Shown: in pieces, positions 25,124 through 33,998 of the stretch
How the letters are laid out: every line of letters starts with the position of its first letter
Numbering within the stretch: the first letter of the stretch is position 1
Assembly: GCA_018266055.1 (NCBI GenBank)
Contig: JAFDYT010000002.1
Span: 81,657 to 145,656, forward strand
Reading direction: 5' to 3'
Source of the DNA: Bacteroidota bacterium
GTDB lineage: Bacteria > Bacteroidota > Bacteroidia > Cytophagales > Cyclobacteriaceae
Length of the DNA: 64,000 nt
Notes under the pieces: generated by a model
The model's database searches: none
Told to the model about the DNA's origin: nothing
Seen by the model: the letters and a program-made list of their open reading frames with translations, nothing else
Program-made: the position numbers and the translations under genes

Positions 25124-28100
25124 TTAAAATCCTAAGTTGACACCCAATGACCAAATGCGAGTAGCAGGGTAGTTACCCACATCTACACCAAGTGTAGTAT
25201 CCACACTTGACGCAACTTCAGGGTCTTTGCCAGTGTATTTAGTGATCGTGAACAAGTTAACTGCCTGCATGTACACTTTCAGTGAGCGGATATTGTACTT
25301 GCTTAGGAAAGAAGTTGGCACAGTGTAGTTCAACTGGAGATTTTTCAATCTCATGTATGAACCATTTTCCATGTACCATGAGTTACCAGTACCGTTGGTA
25401 CTAAAGTTAGAAGCGGTTTCCATTTTAGGAGCTCCTGCGTTTTGATGCGTCGGTGTCCATGAATCCAACGTCAGGGCAGAAAGGCCAGCACCTGAGAATG
25501 ATTGATAGAATCCGGTGTACCACTTGCTGAAGTTAATAATCTTATTACCCGACTTGCCGTAGACAAAAGCATCCAATGACCAGTTTTTGTATTTCACGGT
25601 TACGTTCAAGCCATACGTAAATTTAGGCACAGGGCTTCCCATGAATACACGGTCAGAAGCATCAATCTTACCGTCTTTGTTAGTATCTACGTACTTGAAG
25701 CGACCTGCAGCAGCTTGATCCTGATTCGCAGCAGTTGCTTCCGCATCACTGTTGAAATAACCAGCTACTTTATAGCCATAGAAAGAGGAAATCGATTGAC
25801 CTACTGCATTGCGCACAAAGTTCAGGTTTCTGAAGTTACCAGCATCAAAATATGTATTGCCTGGTGCAAGTGCAGTGATTTGATTTGAGATAGGAGCAAT
25901 GTTTCCATCGAATATCAAGCTCCACTCATTATTCACTTTTACTCTCTTAATCACTTGCAAGTCAATCCCTTTATTTACCATTGAAGCAATGTTAACCAAT
26001 GGGTTTGACAGGTAAACACCCGCCGTTGCAGGGATTTGAGGTGCAAACAACAGTTTGTCTGTATTCTTTTGCCAAACTTCAAGAATAACATCCAATGTTC
26101 CTTTCATGAATGTTCCATCCAAACCAATGTTAATCGTCTTGTTCTGCTCCCATTGTCCATTAGGGTTACCCACTTGCTGAGGAATAAAGGCTGATGATAC
26201 AGAACTGTTATTTCCTGCAATGTCATATCCATAACTTGGTGAAGTCGTAAAGAGCGTATATTGGTTTGCTGGAGGAACTGAGGCTTGGTTACCCATCACA
26301 CCCCAACCACCACGAAGTTTCAAATCATCGATCCATGAAACTCCTTTCATGAAGCTTTCCGATGAAATACGCCACGCAGCGGAAACAGCAGGGAATACAC
26401 CATATCTGTTGTTCTGACCAAATACTGAAGAACCATCGCGACGAATTGTCGCACTCAAATAGTATTTGTCGCTCCAGTTGTAATCAATTTTTCCGAAGTA
26501 AGAAGCCAACGTTCTGGGGGTCTGAGGACCGCTATTAACGGTTCTACCTACAGAGTTTGTGTTGGTCACACCAATGTAGCTTGGGTCATTGCTGAACGGG
26601 TTCAAACCAAAGCCACTGATATCTCTGCCTTGTGCAGGAGATTTCAACGCCTCAGTACCTGCAAAAACTTTTACTGAATGGTTACCGAATTTATTTTCGT
26701 AACGCACTGTATTAGTAAACACCCAACTCATCTGGAAACCAGCGCCTTCATTCAACTGATAAGAACCTGAGTTCTCCGCATTTTCATAGGTACGCTGTGA
26801 ATAGTTGAGGTAATAATAGTTATTCATTTGACCTCCAAAGCTCGTGCGTAAGGTCACGTGAGGGATTGGATCAACCTCCATATAGGTATTACCAAAAATA
26901 TTCCAGTTTGAGTTGAGGTTATACGCTCTTGAAATTCTAGACAAGCTAGCCACTGGGTTGGCAGGGTTGTTAAAGCCGGGAGCTGCAGTACCTGCCCATC
27001 CACCTTTCTCATCATATACGGGAATGATGGTAGGCATACGGTAAGCCAGGTTCAACTGGTTTTCACTTTGCTGGTCGCCGATTTGCGGGTTCTCTCTGTA
27101 CGACAATTGCAAGTTTTCTCCAATGCGTACTTGCTTGATCGGCTTGAATTCAGAGTTAACACGAAGATTATAGCGCTTCAAGTAAGTATTCAACGCCAAA
27201 CCTTGCTGATCGTAGTAGGATAAGTTAGCATAGTAGTGTGCGCGGTCAGTTCCACCGGACATACCGAGTGAGTAGCGGTTTACAGGAGCAACACGGGTCA
27301 TTGCCTTATACCAATCGGTACCTCCTTTGTTGGCCCTCACTACTTGAACAATTGAACCTTTAGAAGGATCAACATTATAGTTATCGAGAGCTTTTTGAAT
27401 GAGGGGATCACCACTCATAATATTACCAGTAGGTTTCCATGAACCATCAGGTTGCTGCACACCAACGTTGATATAGTCAGGAAGAACCGGACTAGCCAAA
27501 TTGCTTCCATAAGGCTGACCAGTTGCATTACCACCACCGTTTGTCAGTGCCTCATATACTTTTTGGGCTTGCTGAGTAGGGTTGAGCATTTTAATGCCTT
27601 GGCCCGGGAAGTTAAGACCGGTGCTCATGTCAAAATCGATTCTCGTCTTGCCATCGTTTTTGCCATGTTTAGTAGTATAGATAATAACGCCAGCAGCAGC
27701 ACGAGATCCGTAGATTGATGCAGCACCGGCGTCTTTTAGTACAGTGGTACTTTCGATATCGTAAGGATTGAGGTTACTTACATCGTAGGTAGGAACACCG
27801 TCAACAACAAAAAGTGGTGAGTTTGCGCCCAGGGAACCGAATCCACGAACACGAACCTGGCTAGGTGCACCAGGCTGACCGGAGGTCTGAACAATTACAC
27901 CAGCAATGCGGCCTTGAATGGCCTGCTCTACGTTTGAAACAGGGATAGAAACTGTCTTTTCATTAGCAATCGTTGAAACGGCAGAAACCAGGTCTTGCTT
28001 GCGCTCGCTTGAGTAACCGGTTACGATCACTTCTTGAAGTGAGGTAACATCGGCCTGCAGGCTTACGTCAATTACAGCCCTACCAGAAACAGCTATTTCC

Positions 28101-28354
28101 TGGGTCTTGTACCCGATAAAGGAAAAAGCGATAGTAGCCGTACTGCTAGAGACTGTCAAGGAGTAGTCACCGTTGGCATCGGTCACCGTACCGTTGGCAG
28201 TACCTTTTTCAACAACACTGGCTCCTGGAACCGGCTGTCCGGCTTCGTCGGAGATTTTTCCGCTTACCCGTAGCGATTGGGCAAACGACTGAGAGCAGGC
28301 GAGCATTAGCAGGATCACCAATGACAGGCCCCATTTTTGGTAAATTTTCATCAT
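25124..28354 (-). CDS. SusC/RagA-family TonB-linked outer-membrane transporter
   Basis: 1076 aa. Signal peptide (LSLVILLMLACSQSFAQ), a carboxypeptidase-regulatory-like domain at about 27-110 (GKISDEAGQPVPGASVVEKGTANG), TonB box region and plug at about 115-230 (VSNVEQAIQGRIAGVIVQTSGQPG, LYVVDG-like LFVVDGVPTYD). A 22-strand barrel follows, with the typical ANQYTLF, DAFVYGKSGNKI and C-terminal RIWSLGVNLGF; Phe is the last residue. It imports a nutrient using TonB energy. MM at the start leaves ATG at 28354 or 28351. First gene of the locus, behind a LacI-type palindrome. Substrate unknown; no glycoside hydrolase is nearby. Confidence 0.96.
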   Translation of the reverse strand: MMKIYQKWGLSLVILLMLACSQSFAQSLRVSGKISDEAGQPVPGASVVEKGTANGTVTDANGDYSLTVSSSTATIAFSFIGYKTQEIAVSGRAVIDVSLQADVTSLQEVIVTGYSSERKQDLVSAVSTIANEKTVSIPVSNVEQAIQGRIAGVIVQTSGQPGAPSQVRVRGFGSLGANSPLFVVDGVPTYDVSNLNPYDIESTTVLKDAGAASIYGSRAAAGVIIYTTKHGKNDGKTRIDFDMSTGLNFPGQGIKMLNPTQQAQKVYEALTNGGGNATGQPYGSNLASPVLPDYINVGVQQPDGSWKPTGNIMSGDPLIQKALDNYNVDPSKGSIVQVVRANKGGTDWYKAMTRVAPVNRYSLGMSGGTDRAHYYANLSYYDQQGLALNTYLKRYNLRVNSEFKPIKQVRIGENLQLSYRENPQIGDQQSENQLNLAYRMPTIIPVYDEKGGWAGTAAPGFNNPANPVASLSRISRAYNLNSNWNIFGNTYMEVDPIPHVTLRTSFGGQMNNYYYLNYSQRTYENAENSGSYQLNEGAGFQMSWVFTNTVRYENKFGNHSVKVFAGTEALKSPAQGRDISGFGLNPFSNDPSYIGVTNTNSVGRTVNSGPQTPRTLASYFGKIDYNWSDKYYLSATIRRDGSSVFGQNNRYGVFPAVSAAWRISSESFMKGVSWIDDLKLRGGWGVMGNQASVPPANQYTLFTTSPSYGYDIAGNNSSVSSAFIPQQVGNPNGQWEQNKTINIGLDGTFMKGTLDVILEVWQKNTDKLLFAPQIPATAGVYLSNPLVNIASMVNKGIDLQVIKRVKVNNEWSLIFDGNIAPISNQITALAPGNTYFDAGNFRNLNFVRNAVGQSISSFYGYKVAGYFNSDAEATAANQDQAAAGRFKYVDTNKDGKIDASDRVFMGSPVPKFTYGLNVTVKYKNWSLDAFVYGKSGNKIINFSKWYTGFYQSFSGAGLSALTLDSWTPTHQNAGAPKMETASNFSTNGTGNSWYMENGSYMRLKNLQLNYTVPTSFLSKYNIRSLKVYMQAVNLFTITKYTGKDPEVASSVDTTLGVDVGNYPATRIWSLGVNLGF

Positions 28355-28404
28355 TTAATTTTTTTGTTTTAGGGTTAAATGTTGGCTTGACATAAGCGCA
28401 GTTG

Positions 28405-28450
28405 TGTCAAACCAAGCATGAAGATAAGGGAAAGCAATTGTTACGCGCAA
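28405..28450 (-). promoter_or_regulatory. Putative promoter of the SusCD locus
   Basis: On the minus strand TTG (28450-28448), a 21-nt spacer and TATCTTCA (28426-28419) approximate the Bacteroidetes TTTG-N(17-23)-TAnnTTTG promoter; the last two bases of the -7 box deviate. The leader that follows includes a TTGACA/TGTCAA inverted repeat (28387-28392, 28405-28410). Confidence 0.5.
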
Positions 28451-28463
28451 GTAAATTTCGTTA

Positions 28464-28489
28464 AAATAACGTTTGCGCAAACGTTATTT
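28464..28489. promoter_or_regulatory. Perfect 26-bp palindrome, LacI-type operator
   Basis: A perfect dyad whose core is AACGTTTGCGCAAACGTT with no mismatch over 26 bp. The TTTGCGCAAA centre with the CG step matches operators of LacI/PurR-family regulators. It lies 14 bp upstream of the putative -33 element of the susC-like gene and about 110 bp from its start codon. No LacI-family gene is in this window. A position upstream of -33 suits activation or looping rather than simple steric block. Confidence 0.85.
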
Positions 28490-28884
28490 CTCCAAACGAG
28501 TGTTAGTAAAAATTAAATTTTGGAGTCAATTAGATTGGTAGATTTATCACCCGATCAAGCAGGATGGAAGGAACCTTCATCGCTTGTGCATCACAAGTTT
28601 AACACTTTTAACTTATTGATTACTAAAGCACTTCAGAATTTTATTCCAACGGAGTCTCGAGCTGATCAACGCTCATTGGCCAAGCGCCATTTAACGGTAT
28701 TTTCCGTAGACATTAAGGGCATATTTATTTTAAGCGGTGAACTCGGACATGAAAAAAATTTTACGAGTGGCCGAGAAAAATCGTTTCCGGAATCGTGTGA
28801 GTTACACAAAATCAGCATTTCATCGCTCCAGATCTAACCTCGTTTCTTACCGCCCCCGTCATAGGGCTTCGCAAAGGAATTTTC
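28490..28884. other. Intergenic region without recognised gene
   Basis: About 395 bp between the SusCD operator and the valS promoter. One TTG-initiated frame of 105 codons (28520-28837) is open but has no recognisable family, no ribosome-binding site and mixed base use. I see no hairpin, RNA gene or repeat here. Confidence 0.4.
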
Positions 28885-28892
28885 TATTTTTG
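28885..28892 (+). promoter_or_regulatory. -7 promoter element of valS
   Basis: TATTTTTG fits the Bacteroidetes TAnnTTTG -7 consensus, 32 bp before the valS ATG. No convincing -33 TTTG was found at the usual spacing. Confidence 0.5.
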
Positions 28893-28924
28893 CCGACTTA
28901 AATTTCTAGCTCCTCAAAAACCAA

Positions 28925-31573
28925 ATGGCACTCTCCACCAAATACAATCCCGCAGAAACCGAAGGCAAATGGTATCAACACTGGACAGACAAAGGATTTT
29001 TCCACGGAAAAGCTAATCCCGCCAAGGATCCCTATTGCATTGTCATCCCTCCGCCTAACGTAACGGGGGTATTGCACATGGGCCATATGCTCAATAATAC
29101 CATTCAGGATGTGCTAATCCGTAAGGCGCGTATGGAAGGTAAAGAGGCCTGTTGGGTGCCGGGTACCGACCACGCTTCCATCGCCACGGAAGCCCGTGTA
29201 GTAGCCATGCTCCGCGAAAAGGGGATAAAAAAGTCATCGCTTACGCGCGATGAATTCTTACAATACGCCTGGGAATGGAAAGACAAGTATGGCGGCATCA
29301 TTCTGGAGCAGTTAAAAAAACTGGGCGCCTCCTGCGATTGGGAACGTACTCGTTTCACCATGGAGCCGGAATATTACAAGGCCGTAATCCGTGTATTCGT
29401 AGATCTCTATAATAAAGGGTACATCTATCGTGGCATGCGCATGATTAACTGGGATTGCGAAGCCAAAACAGCCTTGTCGAACGAAGAGGTGTTGTACAAG
29501 GAAGAGGGCGAACGCTCTATTCTGTACTCGATTCAATACAAAATCAAAGACACAGACCAATGGATGGTCATTGCTACGCAGCGCCCCGAAACCATTATGG
29601 GCGACGTGGCCATTGCGGTAAACCCCACCGACGAGCGCTATGCTAACCTGATCGGCAAAAAAGTGCTCGTTCCCTTCATCAACCGCGAGATACCCGTTAT
29701 TGCTGACAACTATGTGGACAAAAGCTTTGGTACCGGCTGCCTGAAGGTGACACCGGCCCACGACGTGAATGACTACGAAATCGGCTTGCGGCACAACCTG
29801 CCCGTGATTGACACCATCAACGACGACGGCACGCTCAACGAAAAATGCGAGCTGCCAAAGTTCTACGGCAAAGACCGCTTTGCGGTGCGCAAGGAAATTG
29901 TAAAAGACCTGCGCGAGGCCGGCCACCTGGTGAAGGAAGAAGAATTTGTTACGCGCATAGGGCGCAGCGAACGCACCAACACAGTAGTAGAGCCTAAGCT
30001 CTCACTTCAATGGTTTGTGAAGATGAAAGAAATCTCGGTTCGCGCCAAAGACGCTGTAGCCAACGACGACATTCATTTGCATCCTTCAAAATTCAAAAAC
30101 ACCTATGCACACTGGATGGACAATGTGCGCGACTGGTGTATTTCGCGTCAGCTTTGGTGGGGGCATCGCATTCCGGCGTGGTACACGCCGGATGGATCGT
30201 TTGCCGTAGCCGAAACACAAGAGGAAGCTTTCAATATTCTTAAATCAAAAAACAATTCTCTAAAAGAGGAAGACCTTCGGCAGGATCCGGACATGCTCGA
30301 CACATGGGCATCATCCTGGTTGTGGCCAACGGCGGTGTTCGATGGATTTAAAGACGAGTATTTTTCGAACGGAAAAATCGATCGCACTAAAAATGCCGAT
30401 CTCAATTTTTTCTATCCTACCAAAGTATTGGTAACGGCACCCGAGATTTTATTTTTCTGGGTGGCGCGCATGATCATTGCAGGGTACGAGTACATGGATG
30501 AGAAGCCCTTTGAAGATGTTTACCTTACGGGAATTGTGCGCGACAAGCAAGGCCGCAAGATGAGCAAGTCGCTCGGCAACTCGCCCGATCCGCTTGAGCT
30601 GATAGAAAAATATGGCGCCGACGGTGTGCGCACCGGTATGTTGTTCAGTTCGCCGGCAGGCAACGACTTGTTGTTTGACGAAAAGCTTTGTGAACAGGGA
30701 AGAAATTTTGCCAACAAAATCTGGAATGCATTCCGGTTGGTGAAGGGTTGGGAAGTTTCGTCTCAAGCACAACCAGAGGAAAATAAAATTGCGATTGAAT
30801 GGTTTGACGCGAAGCTGAACAAAACGCTAGCCGAGCTCGAAGATCACTTCACCAAGTTCCGTATGTCAGATGCGCTGCACACCTTATATAAATTAACGTG
30901 GGACGACTTCTGCGCGTGGTATCTCGAAATCATCAAGCCCGAATTTGGTAAACCGATCGACGAAGCCACTTATCGCAAAACGATTTCTTTCTTCGAGTCG
31001 ATTTTAAAATTGCTACATCCGTTCATGCCCTTCATCACGGAAGAACTGTGGCACGAGCTGGCCGAGCGCAAAGACAACGACTGCATCATCGTGTCGGCTT
31101 GGCCAAAAGGCAATTCATTTGACACAAAAGTAATCGCGCAAAGCGAAACTGCATTTGAGGTAATTACGCAAGTGCGCAACGTACGCAATGCGAAAGGAAT
31201 TTCTCCGAAAGAAAAGCTACCGCTGACGACTACGACCGAAGCGACTATAAGGCAATTTATTCCAGTAATTAAAAAACTGGCCAACCTGACGACCTTAAAC
31301 TTCACCAGCGAAAAAGCATCAAACGCCACTTCGTTTTTGATTGGCACGCAAGAGTTTTTCATTCCACTGGAAGGTAAAGTCGATGCCGCCAAAGAGCGCG
31401 AAGAGATCCTCAAAGAAATTGAATACAACGAGGGTTTCCTGGCTTCAGTGATGAAAAAACTTTCGAACGAAAAATTTGTAAGCGGCGCACCTGCTCATGT
31501 GCTTGAAATGGAGCGAAAGAAGAAAGCAGATGCCGAAGCTAAAATCCAGTCTTTGAAAGAGCGGTTGGGCTAA
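28925..31573 (+). CDS. valS: Valine--tRNA ligase
   Basis: 882 aa class Ia aminoacyl-tRNA synthetase. Motifs: PPPNVTGVLHMGHMLN with the HIGH-type signature HMGH at 51-54, and KMSKSLGNSPDPLE with the KMSKS loop near 535. The CP1 editing domain is present (TQRPETIMGDVAIAVNP, GTGCLKVTPAHDVNDYEIG). The anticodon-binding region and a C-terminal coiled-coil arm (EREEILKEIEYNEGFLASVMKKL) complete the protein. It charges tRNA-Val and hydrolyses mischarged threonine. Length and motif order are normal. It is followed after 10 bp by a small exported protein gene in the same direction. Confidence 0.98.
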   Translation: MALSTKYNPAETEGKWYQHWTDKGFFHGKANPAKDPYCIVIPPPNVTGVLHMGHMLNNTIQDVLIRKARMEGKEACWVPGTDHASIATEARVVAMLREKGIKKSSLTRDEFLQYAWEWKDKYGGIILEQLKKLGASCDWERTRFTMEPEYYKAVIRVFVDLYNKGYIYRGMRMINWDCEAKTALSNEEVLYKEEGERSILYSIQYKIKDTDQWMVIATQRPETIMGDVAIAVNPTDERYANLIGKKVLVPFINREIPVIADNYVDKSFGTGCLKVTPAHDVNDYEIGLRHNLPVIDTINDDGTLNEKCELPKFYGKDRFAVRKEIVKDLREAGHLVKEEEFVTRIGRSERTNTVVEPKLSLQWFVKMKEISVRAKDAVANDDIHLHPSKFKNTYAHWMDNVRDWCISRQLWWGHRIPAWYTPDGSFAVAETQEEAFNILKSKNNSLKEEDLRQDPDMLDTWASSWLWPTAVFDGFKDEYFSNGKIDRTKNADLNFFYPTKVLVTAPEILFFWVARMIIAGYEYMDEKPFEDVYLTGIVRDKQGRKMSKSLGNSPDPLELIEKYGADGVRTGMLFSSPAGNDLLFDEKLCEQGRNFANKIWNAFRLVKGWEVSSQAQPEENKIAIEWFDAKLNKTLAELEDHFTKFRMSDALHTLYKLTWDDFCAWYLEIIKPEFGKPIDEATYRKTISFFESILKLLHPFMPFITEELWHELAERKDNDCIIVSAWPKGNSFDTKVIAQSETAFEVITQVRNVRNAKGISPKEKLPLTTTTEATIRQFIPVIKKLANLTTLNFTSEKASNATSFLIGTQEFFIPLEGKVDAAKEREEILKEIEYNEGFLASVMKKLSNEKFVSGAPAHVLEMERKKKADAEAKIQSLKERLG

Positions 31574-31583
31574 CCATGTCGAT

Positions 31584-32336
31584 ATGCGCTTACAGCTGCT
31601 ACTCGGTTTTCTTCTTATCGCTGTAATCGGGCATAGCCAACATATGGCTTCACCCTCGGCCAACGAAATACTCGAGCAGTATTTCAACACGGTGTCCAAT
31701 GGAAACATTGACAACTGGAGTGCTGTAAAATCGGCGTACATCGAAAGTGAAGCTTCGTACTTCGAATTGAAGCCAGGCCAGATTTCTACCAACTCATCCG
31801 GTCCAAAAAAGAAAATCGAAAAGCGCTATCGCCAATGGCCCGATAAAAGTGTAAGTGAGTTGTACGAAGACTCTGTACTGGTGAGTACCACCTATCACGT
31901 AGGAGGCAATCATTTCCTTGTGATTAACAACAGACAACCTATACCGATCGACACACGGCCTTACGAGCCGTATTTTGAATTTGATCCGATCCTCATTCAG
32001 CATACGCTGGAGAAAAGTTCGTCCATTAAACTTCGTGGCATCAAAAAAATAGATTCACTGCACTGCTATGATATTCAGGTGGTAACGCCGGCGCTGGTGT
32101 GGCATTTTTATTTTAACACTACCACGTACCTTCTTGAGTTCTGGAATAATTCGGTGGATGGAGACACTTCCAATTTCACGAAAGTGTATGACTACAAAAA
32201 AGTAAATGATTTGTTGATCACCACCTCGGAGGCGAAATTCAAAAATGGAGTTCTGTTTTTTTCGTCCAGGATAAAGCAACTGGTGTTGAATGCACCGATT
32301 GATCCAAAAAAATTCTCTTACAAAACTCCGCAGTGA
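31584..32336 (+). CDS. Exported LolA-like hypothetical protein
   Basis: 250 aa with a signal peptide (MRLQLLLGFLLIAVIGHSQ). The body reads as an antiparallel beta sheet: alternating strands such as SVSELYEDSVLVSTTYHVGGNHFLVINN, CYDIQVVTPALVWHFYFNTTTYLLEFW and KVYDYKKVNDLLITTSEAKFKNG. That strand pattern resembles the LolA/LolB/outer-membrane lipoprotein-sorting fold common in Bacteroidetes. Exact role unknown. Probably cotranscribed with valS (10-bp gap). It converges with ald, with only a 2-bp gap between the stop codons. Confidence 0.7.
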   Translation: MRLQLLLGFLLIAVIGHSQHMASPSANEILEQYFNTVSNGNIDNWSAVKSAYIESEASYFELKPGQISTNSSGPKKKIEKRYRQWPDKSVSELYEDSVLVSTTYHVGGNHFLVINNRQPIPIDTRPYEPYFEFDPILIQHTLEKSSSIKLRGIKKIDSLHCYDIQVVTPALVWHFYFNTTTYLLEFWNNSVDGDTSNFTKVYDYKKVNDLLITTSEAKFKNGVLFFSSRIKQLVLNAPIDPKKFSYKTPQ

Positions 32337-32338
32337 CG

Positions 32339-33562
32339 CTACACTCGGGCTGCCATCAGCAGCTCAATGTTTTTGAATTTCATTTTGAATTTCCGGGCGA
32401 TCGATTCATTCACGAGGCTTCCCTTGTAGGTGTACACGCCTTTCATAAACCACTTGTGCGCAAAGATCATTTCCTCCACTCCACCTTCTTCGGCAGCGCG
32501 CAGAATGGTAGGCGTAAAAATATTGCTTAACGCTGTCGTTGCTGTATTTGCCACGCGCGACGCGACGTTAGGCACACAATAATGAATCACATCGTATTTG
32601 CGAAACACCGGTTTGGCGTGTGAAGTAATTTCTGATGTAGCCACACAGCCACCCTGATCGATACTCAAGTCAATGATCAACGAATCGGGTTTCATGTTTT
32701 TTACCATCTCTTCGCTCACCACATGCCGTGTGCGTCCTTTCTCAGCGCGCAACGCTCCGATCACTACATCTGCATTTTTCAAACTCTCGCTCAACGTCAC
32801 CGTGTCGATGGTAGAAGTATAAAACTGATGACCGAGTGTGTGCTTGATGCGGCGTAACTTATAAAGATGATTGTCGAACACCTGAATTTCGGCGCCAAGG
32901 CTGAGGGCAGCGCGCGCGGCATACTCCGCCACAGTACCCGCTCCAATGATCACTACTTTGGTGGGCGGCACGCCGGTGATTCCGCCAAGGATAATTCCCT
33001 TACCATTTTTTACCGTGCTAAGATATTCTGACGCAATGAGCATCACGGTGCTTCCGGCAATTTCGCTCATGGCGCGGATGATCGGCATCCCTCCTACTTT
33101 GTCTTCAATAAACTCGTAGGCTAAGGAAGTCACCTTCTTGCGGAGTAAGGCTTGCACACGCTCTTCACTGAGGTAGCCCATCTGAAGGGCAGAGATCAGC
33201 GTTTGTCCGGGTTTGAAATATTCGAGCTCCTCCATGGTCGGCGGCTCGATCTTCATGATGAAATCGGCTTTGTAAACTTCCTGAGGTGAATACACAATCT
33301 TCGCTCCGGCGTCGCTGTAAGCGCGGTCAGTAAACTTACTACCGGCACCGGCATTGCTTTCCACCCACACCTCGTGCCCGTTGTTGACGAGCAAGGCCAC
33401 GGCGTCGGGCGTAAGGCTAATGCGATTTTCCTGTAAAGCGATTTCTTTCGGCAAACCGATAAAAAATGAGTGCTTGCCTTTTTTAACTTTCACTAATTGC
33501 TCTTGCGGTGACAGACTAGCTTGTGCCAAAGCCTCAAAGCCAGTGCTTTTTTTCTCAGCCAT
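32339..33562 (-). CDS. ald: Alanine dehydrogenase / PntA-like NAD-dependent enzyme
   Basis: 407 aa. N-terminal AlaDh/PNT domain (IGLPKEIALQENRISLTPDAVALLVNNGHEVWVESNAG) with the substrate-binding Lys/Arg region. The NAD domain has GAGTVAEYAARAALSLGAEIQVFD and the C-terminal catalytic part DLSIDQGGCVATSE. It should deaminate L-alanine to pyruvate with NAD. About 35 extra residues precede the domain (MAEKKSTGFEALAQASLSPQ), a feature of Bacteroidetes homologues. It is the third gene of PorX-TsaE-Ald: its ATG overlaps the tsaE stop by 8 nt (ATGGCTGA), implying coupled translation. Confidence 0.92.
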   Translation of the reverse strand: MAEKKSTGFEALAQASLSPQEQLVKVKKGKHSFFIGLPKEIALQENRISLTPDAVALLVNNGHEVWVESNAGAGSKFTDRAYSDAGAKIVYSPQEVYKADFIMKIEPPTMEELEYFKPGQTLISALQMGYLSEERVQALLRKKVTSLAYEFIEDKVGGMPIIRAMSEIAGSTVMLIASEYLSTVKNGKGIILGGITGVPPTKVVIIGAGTVAEYAARAALSLGAEIQVFDNHLYKLRRIKHTLGHQFYTSTIDTVTLSESLKNADVVIGALRAEKGRTRHVVSEEMVKNMKPDSLIIDLSIDQGGCVATSEITSHAKPVFRKYDVIHYCVPNVASRVANTATTALSNIFTPTILRAAEEGGVEEMIFAHKWFMKGVYTYKGSLVNESIARKFKMKFKNIELLMAARV

Positions 33563-33998
33563 GTTTTCGGTAACGGATTAACCGCGTTTGTTCATCAATA
33601 ATTTCAATTGCTATTTCAAAGTAATCGGGCGGAAGTAAAGAAGGAACCTTCTCAGGCCACTCCACCAAACACCAGTTGCCGGAATCAAAATATTCGTCGG
33701 TGCCAATATCGTAGGCTTCCATTTCATTTCTAATCCGATAAAAATCAAAATGATAAATTGGTTGCCCTTGGCGGGATTCATATTGATTTACGATAGAAAA
33801 AGTTGGGCTTGCCACTGTATCGTGTACGCCGCTTTCTGCTATTAGTGCTTTTACCAATGTCGTCTTGCCAGCGCCCATCGGACCGTACAATGCCCACACC
33901 GTGCTGCCCCCGGCGAGCGCTATCAGGTTTTTTGCTACATCATGAATTTCATGCAGGGAAAAGGCAATTCCCTTGTCTTCGGAAACAACGTCAGGCAT
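33555..33998 (-). CDS. tsaE: tRNA threonylcarbamoyladenosine biosynthesis ATPase TsaE
   Basis: 147 aa P-loop protein. Walker A GPMGAGKTT is at 39-47. The family motifs SPTFSIVNQY and YHFDFYRI follow, then LVEWPEKV. It works with TsaB/TsaD (and TsaC) in the t6A37 modification of ANN-decoding tRNAs. It sits between the PorX-type regulator and ald with 8-nt overlaps on both sides (ATGCCTGA with the regulator's stop). Essential-type gene; normal length. Confidence 0.95.
   Translation of the reverse strand: MPDVVSEDKGIAFSLHEIHDVAKNLIALAGGSTVWALYGPMGAGKTTLVKALIAESGVHDTVASPTFSIVNQYESRQGQPIYHFDFYRIRNEMEAYDIGTDEYFDSGNWCLVEWPEKVPSLLPPDYFEIAIEIIDEQTRLIRYRKHG

Noticed and set aside
28387-28410. TTGACA/TGTCAA inverted repeat in the susC leader as a riboswitch or second operator
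   Set aside because: Only six base pairs with a 12-nt unpaired centre; too weak to call separately.
28520-28837. 105-codon TTG-initiated frame between susC and valS
   Set aside because: No ribosome-binding site, no recognised family, and it overlaps nothing conserved; likely chance.
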